NCBI RefSeq assembly: GCF_963860125.1 | Contig: NZ_CAWLFA010000001.1 | Span: forward strand, 248,001-312,000 | DNA: 64,000 nucleotides | From: Picosynechococcus sp. PCC 7002 | GTDB lineage: Bacteria > Cyanobacteriota > Cyanobacteriia > Cyanobacteriales > MRBY01 | Direction: 5' to 3' | Shown here: piece by piece, positions 15,535-24,424 of the stretch | Position numbering within the stretch: the stretch's first letter is position 1 | Layout: every line of letters begins with the position of its first letter | Position numbers and translations under genes: made by a program | Notes under the pieces: model-generated | The model's database searches: none | Told to the model about the DNA's origin: nothing | Seen by the model: only the letters and a program-made list of their open reading frames with translations

Positions 15535-18002
15535 GCCAACTTAGTTTTGAGTAAAGAATCAGGGTTCAAACTGATGGAATCAATGCCCAATTCAACGAGG
15601 AATTCAGCAAATTCTGGATAATCAGAGGGAGCCTGACCACAGATACCAATCTTGCGACCATATTTTTTCGCCCCTTCGATCGCCATGCGAACCATGCGTT
15701 TTACCCCTTCATTCCGTTCATCGAAAATGTGGGCAACCAGCGCAGAATCGCGATCCAAACCTAATGTTAATTGGGTTAAATCGTTGGAGCCAATGGAGAA
15801 ACCGTCAAAGACTTCACTGTACTCATCCACGAGAATCACGTTAGAAGGCAATTCGCACATCACATAAACTTGCAGCCCATTTTCCCCACGGCGGAGGTCA
15901 TGTTTTGCCATTTCAGCGAGGACGCGGCGACCTTCTTCTGGGGTGCGGCAGAACGGAATCATCGGAATAATATTCGTTAGACCCATTTCATTGCGGGCAA
16001 TCTTAAAGGCTTCGCATTCCAAACCAAAGGCTTCAGAATAATTGGGATCGTAGTAGCGGGAAGCACCACGCCAGCCAATCATCGGGTTTTCTTCCGTCGG
16101 TTCAAATTGACGACCGCCGAGCAGATTTGCATACTCATTGGATTTGAAGTCGGACATTCTGACCACAACCGGATTCGGATAGAATGCGGCGGCAATCATG
16201 GCGATGCCACTGGCTAATTTGTCCACGAAGAAATCAGCTTTATTTTCATAGAGATGGGTCAATTCCGCGATCTCTTTTTTCACCATCAAATCTTCCAATT
16301 CATCAAAGTGGATGAGGGCTTTGGGGTGGGCTTTAATATGGTTGGCAATGATGAATTCTAGGCGAGCTAAACCAACACCATCGGCAGGTAAAGGCGACAG
16401 CGAAAAAGCCTGTTCGGGGTTGCCCACGTTCATCAAAATTTTAGTCTTGGTGGTGGGCAGATTTTCAAGGGATGTTTCTTCCACTTCAAACTTCAGCAGA
16501 CCTTCATAGATCTTGCCGTCTTCCCCCTCACAACAGGAGGCGGTTACGTCTTGACCGGATTTCACCAAGGTCGTGGCATCACCGCAACCTACTACGGCAG
16601 GGATACCCATTTCTCTGGCAATAATCGCAGCGTGACAGGTGCGTCCGCCTTGGTCGGTGACGATCGCCGAGGCTTTTTTCATGATCGGTTCCCAATCGGG
16701 ATCGGTGCGGCGGGTGACCAGCACTTGACCGGGTTTGAAGAGCTTAATTTGATCCACATCAAGGATTACGTTGGCTTCCCCCTGACCGACCATTTCCCCA
16801 ACGCTGCGACCGTGGGCAATGACGCTACCTGTTTCTTGGAGCTTGTAGGTGCGGATCACGTTGGCAGCTTTCTGGGATTGCACCGTTTCCGGACGGGCTT
16901 GGACGATAAAGAGTTCACCCGTTAACCCATCCTTTGCCCATTCAATATCCATCGGCGTGTATTGACCCCGGACGTTGGAATAGTGTTCTTCGATGGTGGT
17001 TGCCCAACGGGCGAGGGTTAACACATCTTCGTCGCTGACACAGAATTTGTTTTGCAAGGCTTCGGGAACATCAACATTTTTCGTGAGCTTGGCACCGTCG
17101 GCATAGATCATCTTGATCTTCTTGCTACCGAGCCGTCGTTCGAGAATCGGTTTGTAACCATCCTTGAGGGTCGGTTTAAAGACGACAAATTCGTCGGGGT
17201 TGACTGCGCCTTGCACCACGTTTTCACCCAAACCATAGGCTCCGGTGATAAATGCAGCATCTTTAAAACCGCTTTCGGTATCGATGGAGAACATCACGCC
17301 GGAGGTGGCGAGATCGGAGCGCACCATTTTTTGGACACCGACGGACAGGGCCACTTCAAAATGATCGAAGCCGTTGTGCTGCCGGTAAGCGATCGCCCGA
17401 TCCGTGAACAGCGAAGCAAAACATTTATGGCAGGCTTCGAGAACGCCCTTGACACCGTGGACATTCAGATAAGTTTCCTGCTGTCCCGCAAAACTGGCTT
17501 CCGGCAAATCCTCTGCCGTGGCACTGGAACGTACCGCCACATCGACGTTGTGGGCACTGTCTTCGCAGGCTTGTTTGTCTGCCCCCTCAAAGCGATCGCA
17601 GACATCAGATTTAGCCCCATAGCGCTCACATATTTTTTTGTAAGCAGAGGCGATCGCCACCTGGAGATCCTGGGGGAACGGCGTATTTAAAATCAAAGCT
17701 CGTGCCTGCCGCCCCCGTGCTTGGAGATTGGCCACATCATCCGTATCCAAGTCTGCAAACAATGTCCGCAACTTTTCCTCTAAGCCCGCAGATTTAACAA
17801 AATGCCGATAGGCGTGGGCCGTCGTCGCAAATCCGCCTGGAACATTGACCCCCTGGGGCTGTAACTGCTGAATCATTTCCCCAAGGGAAGAATTTTTGCC
17901 GCCAACCAGACCCACATCCAGGGAACCAACCTCCTCAAACCACAAAACGAGCGCTTCGGTTCTCGCATCAGAAGCCGTAGCCGTGTTAAGAGTGCTAACC
18001 AT
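15501..18002 (-). CDS. ppsA: Phosphoenolpyruvate synthase
   Basis: The 833-residue enzyme converts pyruvate, ATP and water to PEP, AMP and phosphate. The N-terminal nucleotide-binding domain has GGKNSSLGEM and RSSATAEDLPEASFAGQQ. The central swivelling domain has TDQGGRTCHAAIIAREMGIP with the phosphorylated His. The C-terminal PEP/pyruvate domain ends with GICGQAPSDYPEFAEFL, holding the catalytic Cys. AAGGAG lies about 11 nt before the ATG. The leader (18003-18220) contains a perfect terminator-like hairpin. The very end of the gene is duplicated beyond the GIY-YIG gene. Confidence 0.95.
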   Translation of the reverse strand: MVSTLNTATASDARTEALVLWFEEVGSLDVGLVGGKNSSLGEMIQQLQPQGVNVPGGFATTAHAYRHFVKSAGLEEKLRTLFADLDTDDVANLQARGRQARALILNTPFPQDLQVAIASAYKKICERYGAKSDVCDRFEGADKQACEDSAHNVDVAVRSSATAEDLPEASFAGQQETYLNVHGVKGVLEACHKCFASLFTDRAIAYRQHNGFDHFEVALSVGVQKMVRSDLATSGVMFSIDTESGFKDAAFITGAYGLGENVVQGAVNPDEFVVFKPTLKDGYKPILERRLGSKKIKMIYADGAKLTKNVDVPEALQNKFCVSDEDVLTLARWATTIEEHYSNVRGQYTPMDIEWAKDGLTGELFIVQARPETVQSQKAANVIRTYKLQETGSVIAHGRSVGEMVGQGEANVILDVDQIKLFKPGQVLVTRRTDPDWEPIMKKASAIVTDQGGRTCHAAIIAREMGIPAVVGCGDATTLVKSGQDVTASCCEGEDGKIYEGLLKFEVEETSLENLPTTKTKILMNVGNPEQAFSLSPLPADGVGLARLEFIIANHIKAHPKALIHFDELEDLMVKKEIAELTHLYENKADFFVDKLASGIAMIAAAFYPNPVVVRMSDFKSNEYANLLGGRQFEPTEENPMIGWRGASRYYDPNYSEAFGLECEAFKIARNEMGLTNIIPMIPFCRTPEEGRRVLAEMAKHDLRRGENGLQVYVMCELPSNVILVDEYSEVFDGFSIGSNDLTQLTLGLDRDSALVAHIFDERNEGVKRMVRMAIEGAKKYGRKIGICGQAPSDYPEFAEFLVELGIDSISLNPDSLLKTKLAIAALEQKLGR

Positions 18003-18111
18003 AACGATAAAAACTCCTTAATCATCCCTCTCCGTACACCTCGATCCTAAAAGACTTAAAATGAGCCCTTTACAGAAATGAAATATATCCTTACCTTTCA
18101 CTTCTGTTTAA

Positions 18112-18144
18112 TGAAAAAACATCAAGAAAAACAAGCTTGATGTT
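18112..18144 (-). terminator. Perfect terminator-like hairpin in the ppsA leader
   Basis: Positions 18118-18126 and 18136-18144 form a perfect 9-bp stem with a 9-nt loop. On the minus strand it is followed by six T. It lies about 110 bp upstream of the ppsA start and about 75 bp downstream of another terminator. It may back up the ferredoxin terminator or act as an attenuator for ppsA. Confidence 0.6.
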
Positions 18145-18219
18145 GCCTAAAAAGACAATATTTTTTTCTTATCTTTATTTAAGATATTTTTAACCTTTTC
18201 AAGATATGTCAAGGGGCTT

Positions 18220-18252
18220 TAAAAAAGAAAAAGACTAGGTTTTTCCCAGTCT
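18220..18252 (-). terminator. Terminator of the 2Fe-2S ferredoxin gene
   Basis: The stem AGACT/AGTCT (18232-18236 with 18048+200-18252, i.e. 18248-18252) is extended by a G-C pair region around a T-rich loop. On the minus strand a T-rich tract (18221-18231) follows, about 48 bp past the ferredoxin stop. Confidence 0.65.
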
Positions 18253-18299
18253 CGCCGCCCAAATTGATTGGTTTTTATCAATATTGATCAAGGTTGCAA

Positions 18300-18629
18300 T
18301 CAGTCACTGACCACAGTATCCCCCTGGCCCCAGAAGCCATCATATTTTTTGACAGTAATATCCCCTTCTACGCTAACTTGGCAAGCCAGACGCCGTTCTT
18401 TGTCTGGGTTATGGGGCGGGAGAGAGAGGCGCGTTTTTTCTTTCCAGCTCTGGGCTGAAACAGGGCCAGTAATTTCGACAGCACAGGTGCCGCAGGTACC
18501 AAGGCCGTGGCAATTGATAGTTTTTGCATTGCCATTGTAAAGACTAATTTTGTTGGCTAGCAGAACTTTACGTAAATTATCGCCTTGATTGCAGGTAATG
18601 GTTTGATTTCCGAAGGTGATAGTCGGCAT
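18300..18629 (-). CDS. 2Fe-2S ferredoxin with CX5CX2CX33C cluster motif
   Basis: The 109-residue ferredoxin-fold protein has cluster ligands C40, C46, C49 and C83. The first loop INCHGLGTCGTCAVEI has five residues between the first two cysteines instead of the four of photosynthetic plant-type ferredoxins, so this is not the main PetF electron carrier. It resembles the small cyanobacterial group with adrenodoxin-like spacing. The C-terminal tail (KKYDGFWGQGDTVVSD) is typical of a soluble carrier. It has its own terminator and probably its own promoter. The redox partner is unknown. Confidence 0.85.
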   Translation of the reverse strand: MPTITFGNQTITCNQGDNLRKVLLANKISLYNGNAKTINCHGLGTCGTCAVEITGPVSAQSWKEKTRLSLPPHNPDKERRLACQVSVEGDITVKKYDGFWGQGDTVVSD

Positions 18630-18739
18630 GGTTGGTGTTTTCTCTCATTATCTCAATGATGATTGCTTCTATGGTGCCATACTTTCTAAAAAGGGTCGGT
18701 TAAAGATGCTGCAAAACCAATTTTTTTGTGGGGAAGCTA

Positions 18740-19315
18740 TCACCATAAATCACTGAGATCTAAAACAAAATTCTGTAAAATATCTTCTCCGGTAAGCTGT
18801 TTAGGGGTCGTTAAAATTTCTACGGTTCGACCAGGACGATAAATTTCCACTTGGCGATCGCCTTGGTTAATGAGCCAGCCTAACCGACAACCGTTGGCTA
18901 AATATTCCTGCATCTTTTGCCGGGTCTGTTGCACCAGATCACTGGGCGAGAGCAATTCGGCGACAAAATCAGGGCAGAGGGGAACAAATTTTTGCTGTTG
19001 TTCTGGGGTAAGGCTATCCCAGCGGGACTTTTCGACCCAGCACATATCCGGCGATCGCGTCGCACCATTGGGCAAAACAAAGCCCGTCGAGGAGTCAAAA
19101 CATTTGCCGAAACCGAAACGTTTATTCCAGTACCAAAGCTGGCCATTGAGTTCAAAATTGACTCTGCCAGTTTCACCACCAGTAGGGGCCATGATCACAA
19201 GTTCTCCTTGGGCTGTGCGTTCTAATTTGGCATCGGGATTCGCCTGACAGAGCTGGGCAAATTGGTCTTGGGTCAGGGTCAAAACGGGCTGGAGATCAAG
19301 GGTTACGGTAGCCAT
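18740..19315 (-). CDS. Uma2 family (DUF820) putative endonuclease
   Basis: The 191-residue protein belongs to a PD-(D/E)XK-like family greatly expanded in cyanobacteria. The family blocks are LERTAQGELVIMAPTGGETG, STGFVLPNGATRSPDMCWVEKSRW, the core strand LCPDFVAELLSPSD (acidic D...E pair) and the YLANGCRLGWLIN helix-strand. The ATG at 19315 is preceded by GAGAGG at good spacing; a GTG six bases earlier is less likely. Uma2 genes are often found in many copies and thought to be mobile; no transposase or terminal repeats are seen here. Biological function is unproven. Confidence 0.85.
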   Translation of the reverse strand: MATVTLDLQPVLTLTQDQFAQLCQANPDAKLERTAQGELVIMAPTGGETGRVNFELNGQLWYWNKRFGFGKCFDSSTGFVLPNGATRSPDMCWVEKSRWDSLTPEQQQKFVPLCPDFVAELLSPSDLVQQTRQKMQEYLANGCRLGWLINQGDRQVEIYRPGRTVEILTTPKQLTGEDILQNFVLDLSDLW

Positions 19316-19369
19316 TGTCACGACCTCTCGCGGCGGAATGCTCCCATTGTAGGCAAGTTTTTTGGGGGA

Positions 19370-19442
19370 TGGAGAATAGGGGATTCGAACCCCTGACCTC
19401 TGCGGTGCGATCGCAGCACTCTACCAGCTGAGCTAATTCCCC
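19370..19442 (-). tRNA. tRNA-Ala (anticodon CGC)
   Basis: The 73-nt cloverleaf on the minus strand has acceptor GGGGAAT/ATTCTCC, D-arm AGCTCAGCTGGTAGAGT, anticodon arm CTGCG-ATCGCAC-CGCAG with anticodon CGC, and T-arm AGGGG-TTCGAAT-CCCCT. CCA is not encoded. The anticodon arm contains a complete HIP1 octamer GCGATCGC. It decodes GCG alanine codons. Confidence 0.95.
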
Positions 19443-19453
19443 AGAACGAAAAA

Positions 19454-20173
19454 TTATTTTAGCACCTCTGCGGGGGGCGCAAGACTGGGATCGATGCGTT
19501 CGAGTTCTAGATCGCTGAGGTAGTCCACACACCAGTTACTGCAACGCTGCAACATATGAAATGGATAGGTATGGGCGACGCCAACCACGGGAATACCGAC
19601 GGATTTAGCGGCTTGGATACCATGGAAATTATCTTCAACGGTGAGACAATTTTCCGGTTGAATTTGAGCGTCAGGAAATTTCTGGTTCAGTTGGGCGATC
19701 GCCAGGCGATAACCATCTCCGTTCGGTTTAAACGTTTTCACTTCATCGGCGGTGACAATCACATCAAAAGCTTGGTCAAGTTGCGCTTGCTGGAGAATAA
19801 ATTCGGCATCGGCACGACAATAGCCCGTTACAATCCCCACGGGAATATTTTTGAGTTTAATCGCCGAAATTAGGGGAACAACGTCTTCATAGAGGGGGAA
19901 CGGCTTTATTTCCCGTAATTTGTTTTGGTAAAGTGCAGATTTTTGTTGAATGAGACTATCCAGTTGCACCTCGGAGAATACCCGCCCCCGGAGTGCAAGA
20001 TTTTCCTTGAGGCAGCGGCGATCGCTTTTGCCCAGGCTGCTGTCGCGATAGAGGCGGTCGGTGGGTCGAAGATTTTCGGCCAGCAAAATGTCATCGATCA
20101 GCTCAAATTGGAGGGCCGTATCGTTCAGAAAGACTCCGTTGATTTCAAATAAAACGGCTTTGAGCAGGGTCAT
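19454..20173 (-). CDS. HAD-superfamily hydrolase-like protein with altered nucleophile motif
   Basis: The 239-residue protein has the beta-phosphoglucomutase/phosphatase-type HAD layout. Motif I is AVLFEINGVFLND, motif II is VGIVTGYCR, motif III the Lys in KTFKPNGDGY and motif IV NCLTVEDNFHGIQAAK. In active HAD enzymes motif I is DxD or DxN with the first Asp forming the aspartyl-phosphate. Here that residue is Glu (codon GAA, clearly read), so normal phosphatase chemistry is doubtful. The cap domain (residues ~20-90) is helical. The start at 20173 gives MTLLKAVLF; an ATG 42 bp upstream adds an unconserved tail. The gene abuts tRNA-Ala. Confidence 0.75.
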   Translation of the reverse strand: MTLLKAVLFEINGVFLNDTALQFELIDDILLAENLRPTDRLYRDSSLGKSDRRCLKENLALRGRVFSEVQLDSLIQQKSALYQNKLREIKPFPLYEDVVPLISAIKLKNIPVGIVTGYCRADAEFILQQAQLDQAFDVIVTADEVKTFKPNGDGYRLAIAQLNQKFPDAQIQPENCLTVEDNFHGIQAAKSVGIPVVGVAHTYPFHMLQRCSNWCVDYLSDLELERIDPSLAPPAEVLK

Positions 20174-20279
20174 AACGGGACGATGGGAGGGTGAAAGTTT
20201 ACGTTTTTTGACCAAGGGTCAGGTTTTTGCCTGGTAATCCTCATCTTAGAATAAGCGTTGATATTTGCGGGCGATCGCC

Positions 20280-21047
20280 ATGGCTTTGATGACGGATATT
20301 CCCCAGCGGCACATTCTAAAAACAAGGGTGCATTGCCTAGATTATCAACGGGCCTGGGCCGAAATTGCGGCGGCGATCCGCGATGGAACGTTTGGTTATG
20401 GGGCGATCGCCAATGTACACATGGTGATGACGGGCTACTGGGATCGAGGGTTTCAAAAAATTATCAACCAAGCCTTGGTGACGACACCGGACGGAATGCC
20501 GTTAGTTTGGGGGTTGCGATGGTTGGGTTATCCCCAGGCGACCCGGGTTTATGGGCCGGATTTGATGCTCCATTGTTGCGCCATGGCTGCCCAGGAGAAA
20601 CTTCTGGTGTATCTTTACGGCAGTCGCCCAGAAACCCTCGAAAAATTGCAGCAAAATCTTTTAGAAAAATTTCCCAATTTGCAAATTGTCGGAGTGGAAG
20701 CGCCCCCTTTTCGGTCACCAACCTCCGCCGAGGCGATCGCCACAAGACAGCGCATCGAACAATCTGGCGCGAAGCTGGTTTTCGTCGGTTTGGGTTGCCC
20801 GAAGCAAGAAAAATGGATGGCTGAAAATAGCCCTCACCTTAATGCCGTTTTGTTGGGGGTGGGGGCTGCCTTTGATTTCCATGCGGGTACGGTTTCCCAG
20901 GCCCCCCACTGGTTGAGGCCCCTGGGTTTGGAGTGGCTTTATCGACTGCTCCAAGAACCCCGTCGCCTCTGGAAACGTTATCTCATCCACAATGGGGCGT
21001 TTATTTTGCTGTTTGGTTGGCAACTGCTCCGGCGGCGATCGCCCTAA
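20280..21047 (+). CDS. WecG/TagA/CpsF family glycosyltransferase (GT26)
   Basis: The ~255-residue enzyme belongs to the family that adds N-acetylmannosamine-type or glucosyl residues to polyprenyl-diphosphate-linked sugars. Signature blocks are ALVTTPDGMPLVWGLRWLG, YGPDLMLHCC, LYGSRPETLEKLQQNL and the highly conserved KLVFVGLGCPKQEKWMAENSP, followed by GVGAAFDFHAGTV and the terminal ...RLLQEPRRLWKRYL. I use ATG 20280; ATG 20289 (MTDIPQRHIL) and a TTG at 20265 are alternatives. It lies 75 bp upstream of a sugar-phosphate transferase gene, so both probably build one surface polysaccharide. Confidence 0.88.
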   Translation: MALMTDIPQRHILKTRVHCLDYQRAWAEIAAAIRDGTFGYGAIANVHMVMTGYWDRGFQKIINQALVTTPDGMPLVWGLRWLGYPQATRVYGPDLMLHCCAMAAQEKLLVYLYGSRPETLEKLQQNLLEKFPNLQIVGVEAPPFRSPTSAEAIATRQRIEQSGAKLVFVGLGCPKQEKWMAENSPHLNAVLLGVGAAFDFHAGTVSQAPHWLRPLGLEWLYRLLQEPRRLWKRYLIHNGAFILLFGWQLLRRRSP

Positions 21048-21122
21048 TTCTTTTCAAATTCTGCCCACCCCTGAGGGATTTTAAGTATTTTTCTTTGTAT
21101 TGCCAATTGATGGCCTCGATCC

Positions 21123-22559
21123 ATGCCCAAGTCTCCGTTTCCCCTTCCCACCCAGGATATCCGCGCGATTCATCCGCTCCACTGGTTAAAAACTGCCCAA
21201 GGCCGCTGGAAAAGGGGTTTATTGCTGGTGGGTAGTGATCTGTTGGGGTTGGCGATCGCCTGGCAACTCGCGGACTACATTAATAATTTTTATTCACCCA
21301 TTCCGGCAGATCTGGTCTGGTGGGTGTGGCTCGATATTCCCAGTCTGTTCTGGATTTTTGCCATTGTCACCCTCTGTTTTTTCTTTGGAAATCATCTCTA
21401 TCGCCTCCCTCCGGCTCCCCAGAACTACACCCGCGCCGCCTGGATTATCACCTTGGTCTATGGTTTGTTCTTGGTCGGCAGTTATTTTCACAATCCAATG
21501 TTGGATCCGCCCCGTTCACTTTTTATTACGGCGTGGTTTCTCAGCATTGCCTTTGTTGTAGGTTTTCGCTTTATTCTGACCCTTATCCTACGGCAGTTTG
21601 ATCGCCAAGCACCGCCGGTAAATGTCTTTTTGGTGGCACCGGCAAAACAGTTGGACTGCCTCAAGCGGGTGATCAAAAAACGTCCCCATTACAAAATTGT
21701 TGGTGCTGCCCTCGCTTCCATGGCCGGCACCCAGGCCACCATTGCCCAAATTCGTCAGTCAGGCGCCCAGGAGGTTTTAGTCAAAGACTTGCCGGAAACA
21801 GAGTTGGCTTCCCATTTGTTTTGGCACTTGCGCAGTGCGGGGATTGCGATTCGTTTGATGCCATCTAGTCGGGAAATGCTTTATCGTCGGGGCTTACCGG
21901 AAATGTTCGCGGGAATTCCCACCCTCCGCATTGAAACGCCTTTGTTATTGTGTTGGGATTATCGCCTGAAACGCTGGTTTGATTTCCTGGGTGCAGGGTT
22001 GGGTCTACTGCTAATCTCACCGCTGTTGGTCGGCGTGGTGATCGCCATTCGTCTCGATTCACCGGGGCCAATTTTCTTTCGGCAACCGAGGGCGGGTCTC
22101 AATGGCAAACCCTTCAAGATGTGGAAATTTCGGACAATGGTCGTCGATGCACCCCAGTTGCAGGCCCAACTAGAAGCGCAAAATCAAATGAAAGATGGGG
22201 TATTGTTCAAGATTAAAGACGATCCCCGCATTACCAAGCTGGGTAAATTTCTCCGCCGCACCAGTATTGATGAGTTGCCCCAATTAATTAATGTGGTACT
22301 GGGCCAGATGAGTTTGGTGGGGCCGCGCCCCTTACCATTGCGGGATGTGGAACGGTTTGACGAATGGCACCATATCCGCCATCAGGTATTGCCGGGGATC
22401 ACGGGGCTCTGGCAAATTTCGGGCCGCTCTGATCTGAGTGATTTTAATGATGCGGCACGGCTAGATTTGTACTATATCGACAATTGGTCTTTGAACCTCG
22501 ATCTCGATATTCTGCTAGAAACGGTGCGGATCGTCTTTTTTGGCAAAGGCGCTTACTAG
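21123..22559 (+). CDS. Exopolysaccharide polyprenyl-phosphate sugar-1-phosphate transferase
   Basis: The 478-residue protein of the WbaP/CpsE family starts surface glycan synthesis by moving a hexose-1-phosphate to undecaprenyl phosphate. The N-terminal half has four to five membrane helices, followed by a CoA-binding-like Rossmann domain (~180-260). The catalytic C-terminal domain (from ~280) has RWFDFLGAGLGLLLISPLL, the RLDSPGPIFFRQPRAGLNGKPF block, KMWKFRTM, LRRTSIDELPQLINV and the closing WSLNLDLDILLETV. It follows the WecG-type gene on the same strand, and its stop overlaps the 3' end of convergent mtnX by 4 bp. Confidence 0.92.
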   Translation: MPKSPFPLPTQDIRAIHPLHWLKTAQGRWKRGLLLVGSDLLGLAIAWQLADYINNFYSPIPADLVWWVWLDIPSLFWIFAIVTLCFFFGNHLYRLPPAPQNYTRAAWIITLVYGLFLVGSYFHNPMLDPPRSLFITAWFLSIAFVVGFRFILTLILRQFDRQAPPVNVFLVAPAKQLDCLKRVIKKRPHYKIVGAALASMAGTQATIAQIRQSGAQEVLVKDLPETELASHLFWHLRSAGIAIRLMPSSREMLYRRGLPEMFAGIPTLRIETPLLLCWDYRLKRWFDFLGAGLGLLLISPLLVGVVIAIRLDSPGPIFFRQPRAGLNGKPFKMWKFRTMVVDAPQLQAQLEAQNQMKDGVLFKIKDDPRITKLGKFLRRTSIDELPQLINVVLGQMSLVGPRPLPLRDVERFDEWHHIRHQVLPGITGLWQISGRSDLSDFNDAARLDLYYIDNWSLNLDLDILLETVRIVFFGKGAY

Positions 22560-23218
22560 GCCGGAAAACCGTTGGTTTCGAGGTAATGGCGGATATCATC
22601 AAAGGTTTCCCAAGGCACGTAAGTTTTGCCTTCTTCATCCAGATATTGCTGGAGGCGATCGCGGGCAAAAACCAAATCTGCTTTGAGGGCCATATTGATA
22701 TCCGTCAGGGAATCCCCGATGGCGATCGCCTTTTGGTATTTATACTTCCCCATCACTTGCACTTTTTCCACCATTTCTGTCCCCCCTTCAAAGGGCGCAA
22801 TAATTTTGAAATAGGGATCAAAGGTATCAATATTCATCGCGGCAACCGTTTCAATGTGATCATGCAGGGGGTTGCCATCGGTACCGGGGCGCGCTAAAAC
22901 CCGCTCTACCATTGGCACGAGGCCGCCGGAGACCACGACAATCGGCACTTGGCGATCGCCTAAAAACTGGAGAAAATCACTGAAGCCCTGACGCACAGGC
23001 TTATCATCCACCTCGCCGACAAAAGCAGCAAATTACTCCGAGGGAATCGCTTCGAGGATTTTGCGTACCCCTTCCCGGAGCGTAATCTTGCGGTTATACA
23101 AGCCCGGAAGAATGTCAGCGGCCACCTCCGGCGCATATTTACCGAGGGCATCGCCGAAGGTATCGACGGTCGTGATTGTGCCGTCAAAGTCGCAAAATAC
23201 AATCGTTTGGGCGTCCAT
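22556..23218 (-). pseudogene. mtnX: mtnX-like phosphatase interrupted by an in-frame TAA
   Basis: Two open segments in one frame make a single HAD phosphatase. The first (23218 to 23036) starts MDAQTIVFCDFDGTITTVD with the intact DxD nucleophile motif and ends AIPSE. A TAA at 23033-23035 follows, then reading resumes with FAAFVGEVDDKPVRQGF. The second part has the VVVSGG motif II and IAIGDSLTDINMA motif IV. Together they make ~220 residues, the size of 2-hydroxy-3-keto-5-methylthiopentenyl-1-phosphate phosphatase of methionine salvage. A single C-to-T change (CAA to TAA) would explain the stop. It may be a pseudogene, a sequencing error, or two polypeptides if the distal ATG (23011) is used. 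No frameshift is present. Confidence 0.75.
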
Positions 23219-23290
23219 TAACTTTTGTAACGTAACAAGTTCCCCAGGATTATAGTCCGCTTTGGGATAATTTTGATCTTGTACTTTCCC

Positions 23291-24265
23291 TTACGAAGCA
23301 AGGAGAGTCTGTGTGCGGGGATCGAATTCAAAAACAGCCCCTTGGAAATTTGTCTGATTTAGTTTAGCGCCCTGAAACTTGGCTCCCCGGAGGTCAGCAC
23401 GGGCGAAATTGGCTCCCCAGAGATTTGCGCCCCGAAAATCGGCCCTTTGGAGTTGAGCATGCCGAAAATCCGTCGAAACTAATTCTGCTTGCTGAAAATT
23501 GCTGGCGATCGCCTCTACATATTGACAGTTAGCGGCGGTTAAATTTCCGTGTTGGAAATCAGCTTGGTGCAGAGATGCCCGTGAGAAATTGGCCCGGACA
23601 AAACTTGTAAAACGCAGTTTGGCTCCAGTTAAATTGGTTCCCACCAAGTTCATATCGTGGCCTTTTCCACCGCAGAAAAGAATTCCAGCACAATTGAGAC
23701 CACTAAAATCCTGCCGCCGAAAATCAACACCATTGAGATAGGCGGCCTGTAACTGTATGCCTTGTAAATTTGTTTCCTGCAAAATCGCACCACTGAGCTT
23801 CGCCTCACTCAAATTACTCCAACTGAGATCCGCTCCTGTTAAATTGGCCCCGCGAAAATTGACCCCCGTTAAATTGGCGCCACAGAGATTCACATTTTGG
23901 AGATCTGCCATGAAAAAAGTGACCCAACGCATAATGGCCCCACTGAGCTGGGCGTGATTTAGGGTTGCTTGGGTTAAGGTCGCCCCCTGGAGATTAACTT
24001 TCGTGAGATCCGCGCCGGTCAAATCGGCTTGGTCTAATTTGGCATAGCTAAGGTTCGCGCCGTATAAAAAAGCTCGTTTGAGGTTGGCCTGACGTAGATG
24101 GCAATGGTGCAAATTCGTCCTTGCGAGGGAGGCAGAAACAAAATTTCCTCCGGTAAAGTTGGTATGGGCTAGGTCTAACCCAGTCAAGTTTGCGGCAGTA
24201 AACCGTTCCCTGGGAAATAACCTCTGTCCCAAGGCATAGTCATTGAGAAGCGCTTCAATATTCAT
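23291..24265 (-). CDS. Cytoplasmic pentapeptide-repeat protein
   Basis: The 324-residue protein starts MNIEALLNDYALGQRLFPRERF, a short helical cap typical of cyanobacterial pentapeptide proteins. It then consists almost entirely of A(N/D)LxG-type pentapeptides from residue ~27 to the end, with one irregular insert near the middle (FCGGKGHDMNLVG). The fold is a long right-handed beta-helix. There is no signal peptide with the ATG at 24265; the longer frame from 24310 lacks a clear ribosome-binding site. The function is unknown. It is a relative of the secreted protein at 6.7 kb only in repeat type. Confidence 0.85.
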   Translation of the reverse strand: MNIEALLNDYALGQRLFPRERFTAANLTGLDLAHTNFTGGNFVSASLARTNLHHCHLRQANLKRAFLYGANLSYAKLDQADLTGADLTKVNLQGATLTQATLNHAQLSGAIMRWVTFFMADLQNVNLCGANLTGVNFRGANLTGADLSWSNLSEAKLSGAILQETNLQGIQLQAAYLNGVDFRRQDFSGLNCAGILFCGGKGHDMNLVGTNLTGAKLRFTSFVRANFSRASLHQADFQHGNLTAANCQYVEAIASNFQQAELVSTDFRHAQLQRADFRGANLWGANFARADLRGAKFQGAKLNQTNFQGAVFEFDPRTQTLLAS

Positions 24266-24424
24266 AGGGCCAGCTTTATGCAACCGAGCACCAAAAACGA
24301 GCAGCACCATTTGTAAATGCTACCTGCTGGCATCGGCCTCCTCTTTTATTAGAAAAGCAAACATACTCTATTTACTGAAGAAGCATTTAATTCTTAATGT
24401 TTCGATAATCTTCTTTGTGAACTG

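Noticed and set aside
17052..17690. Plus-strand ORF of 212 codons within ppsA
   Set aside because: It is antisense to a fully conserved PpsA region and shows no recognisable domain.
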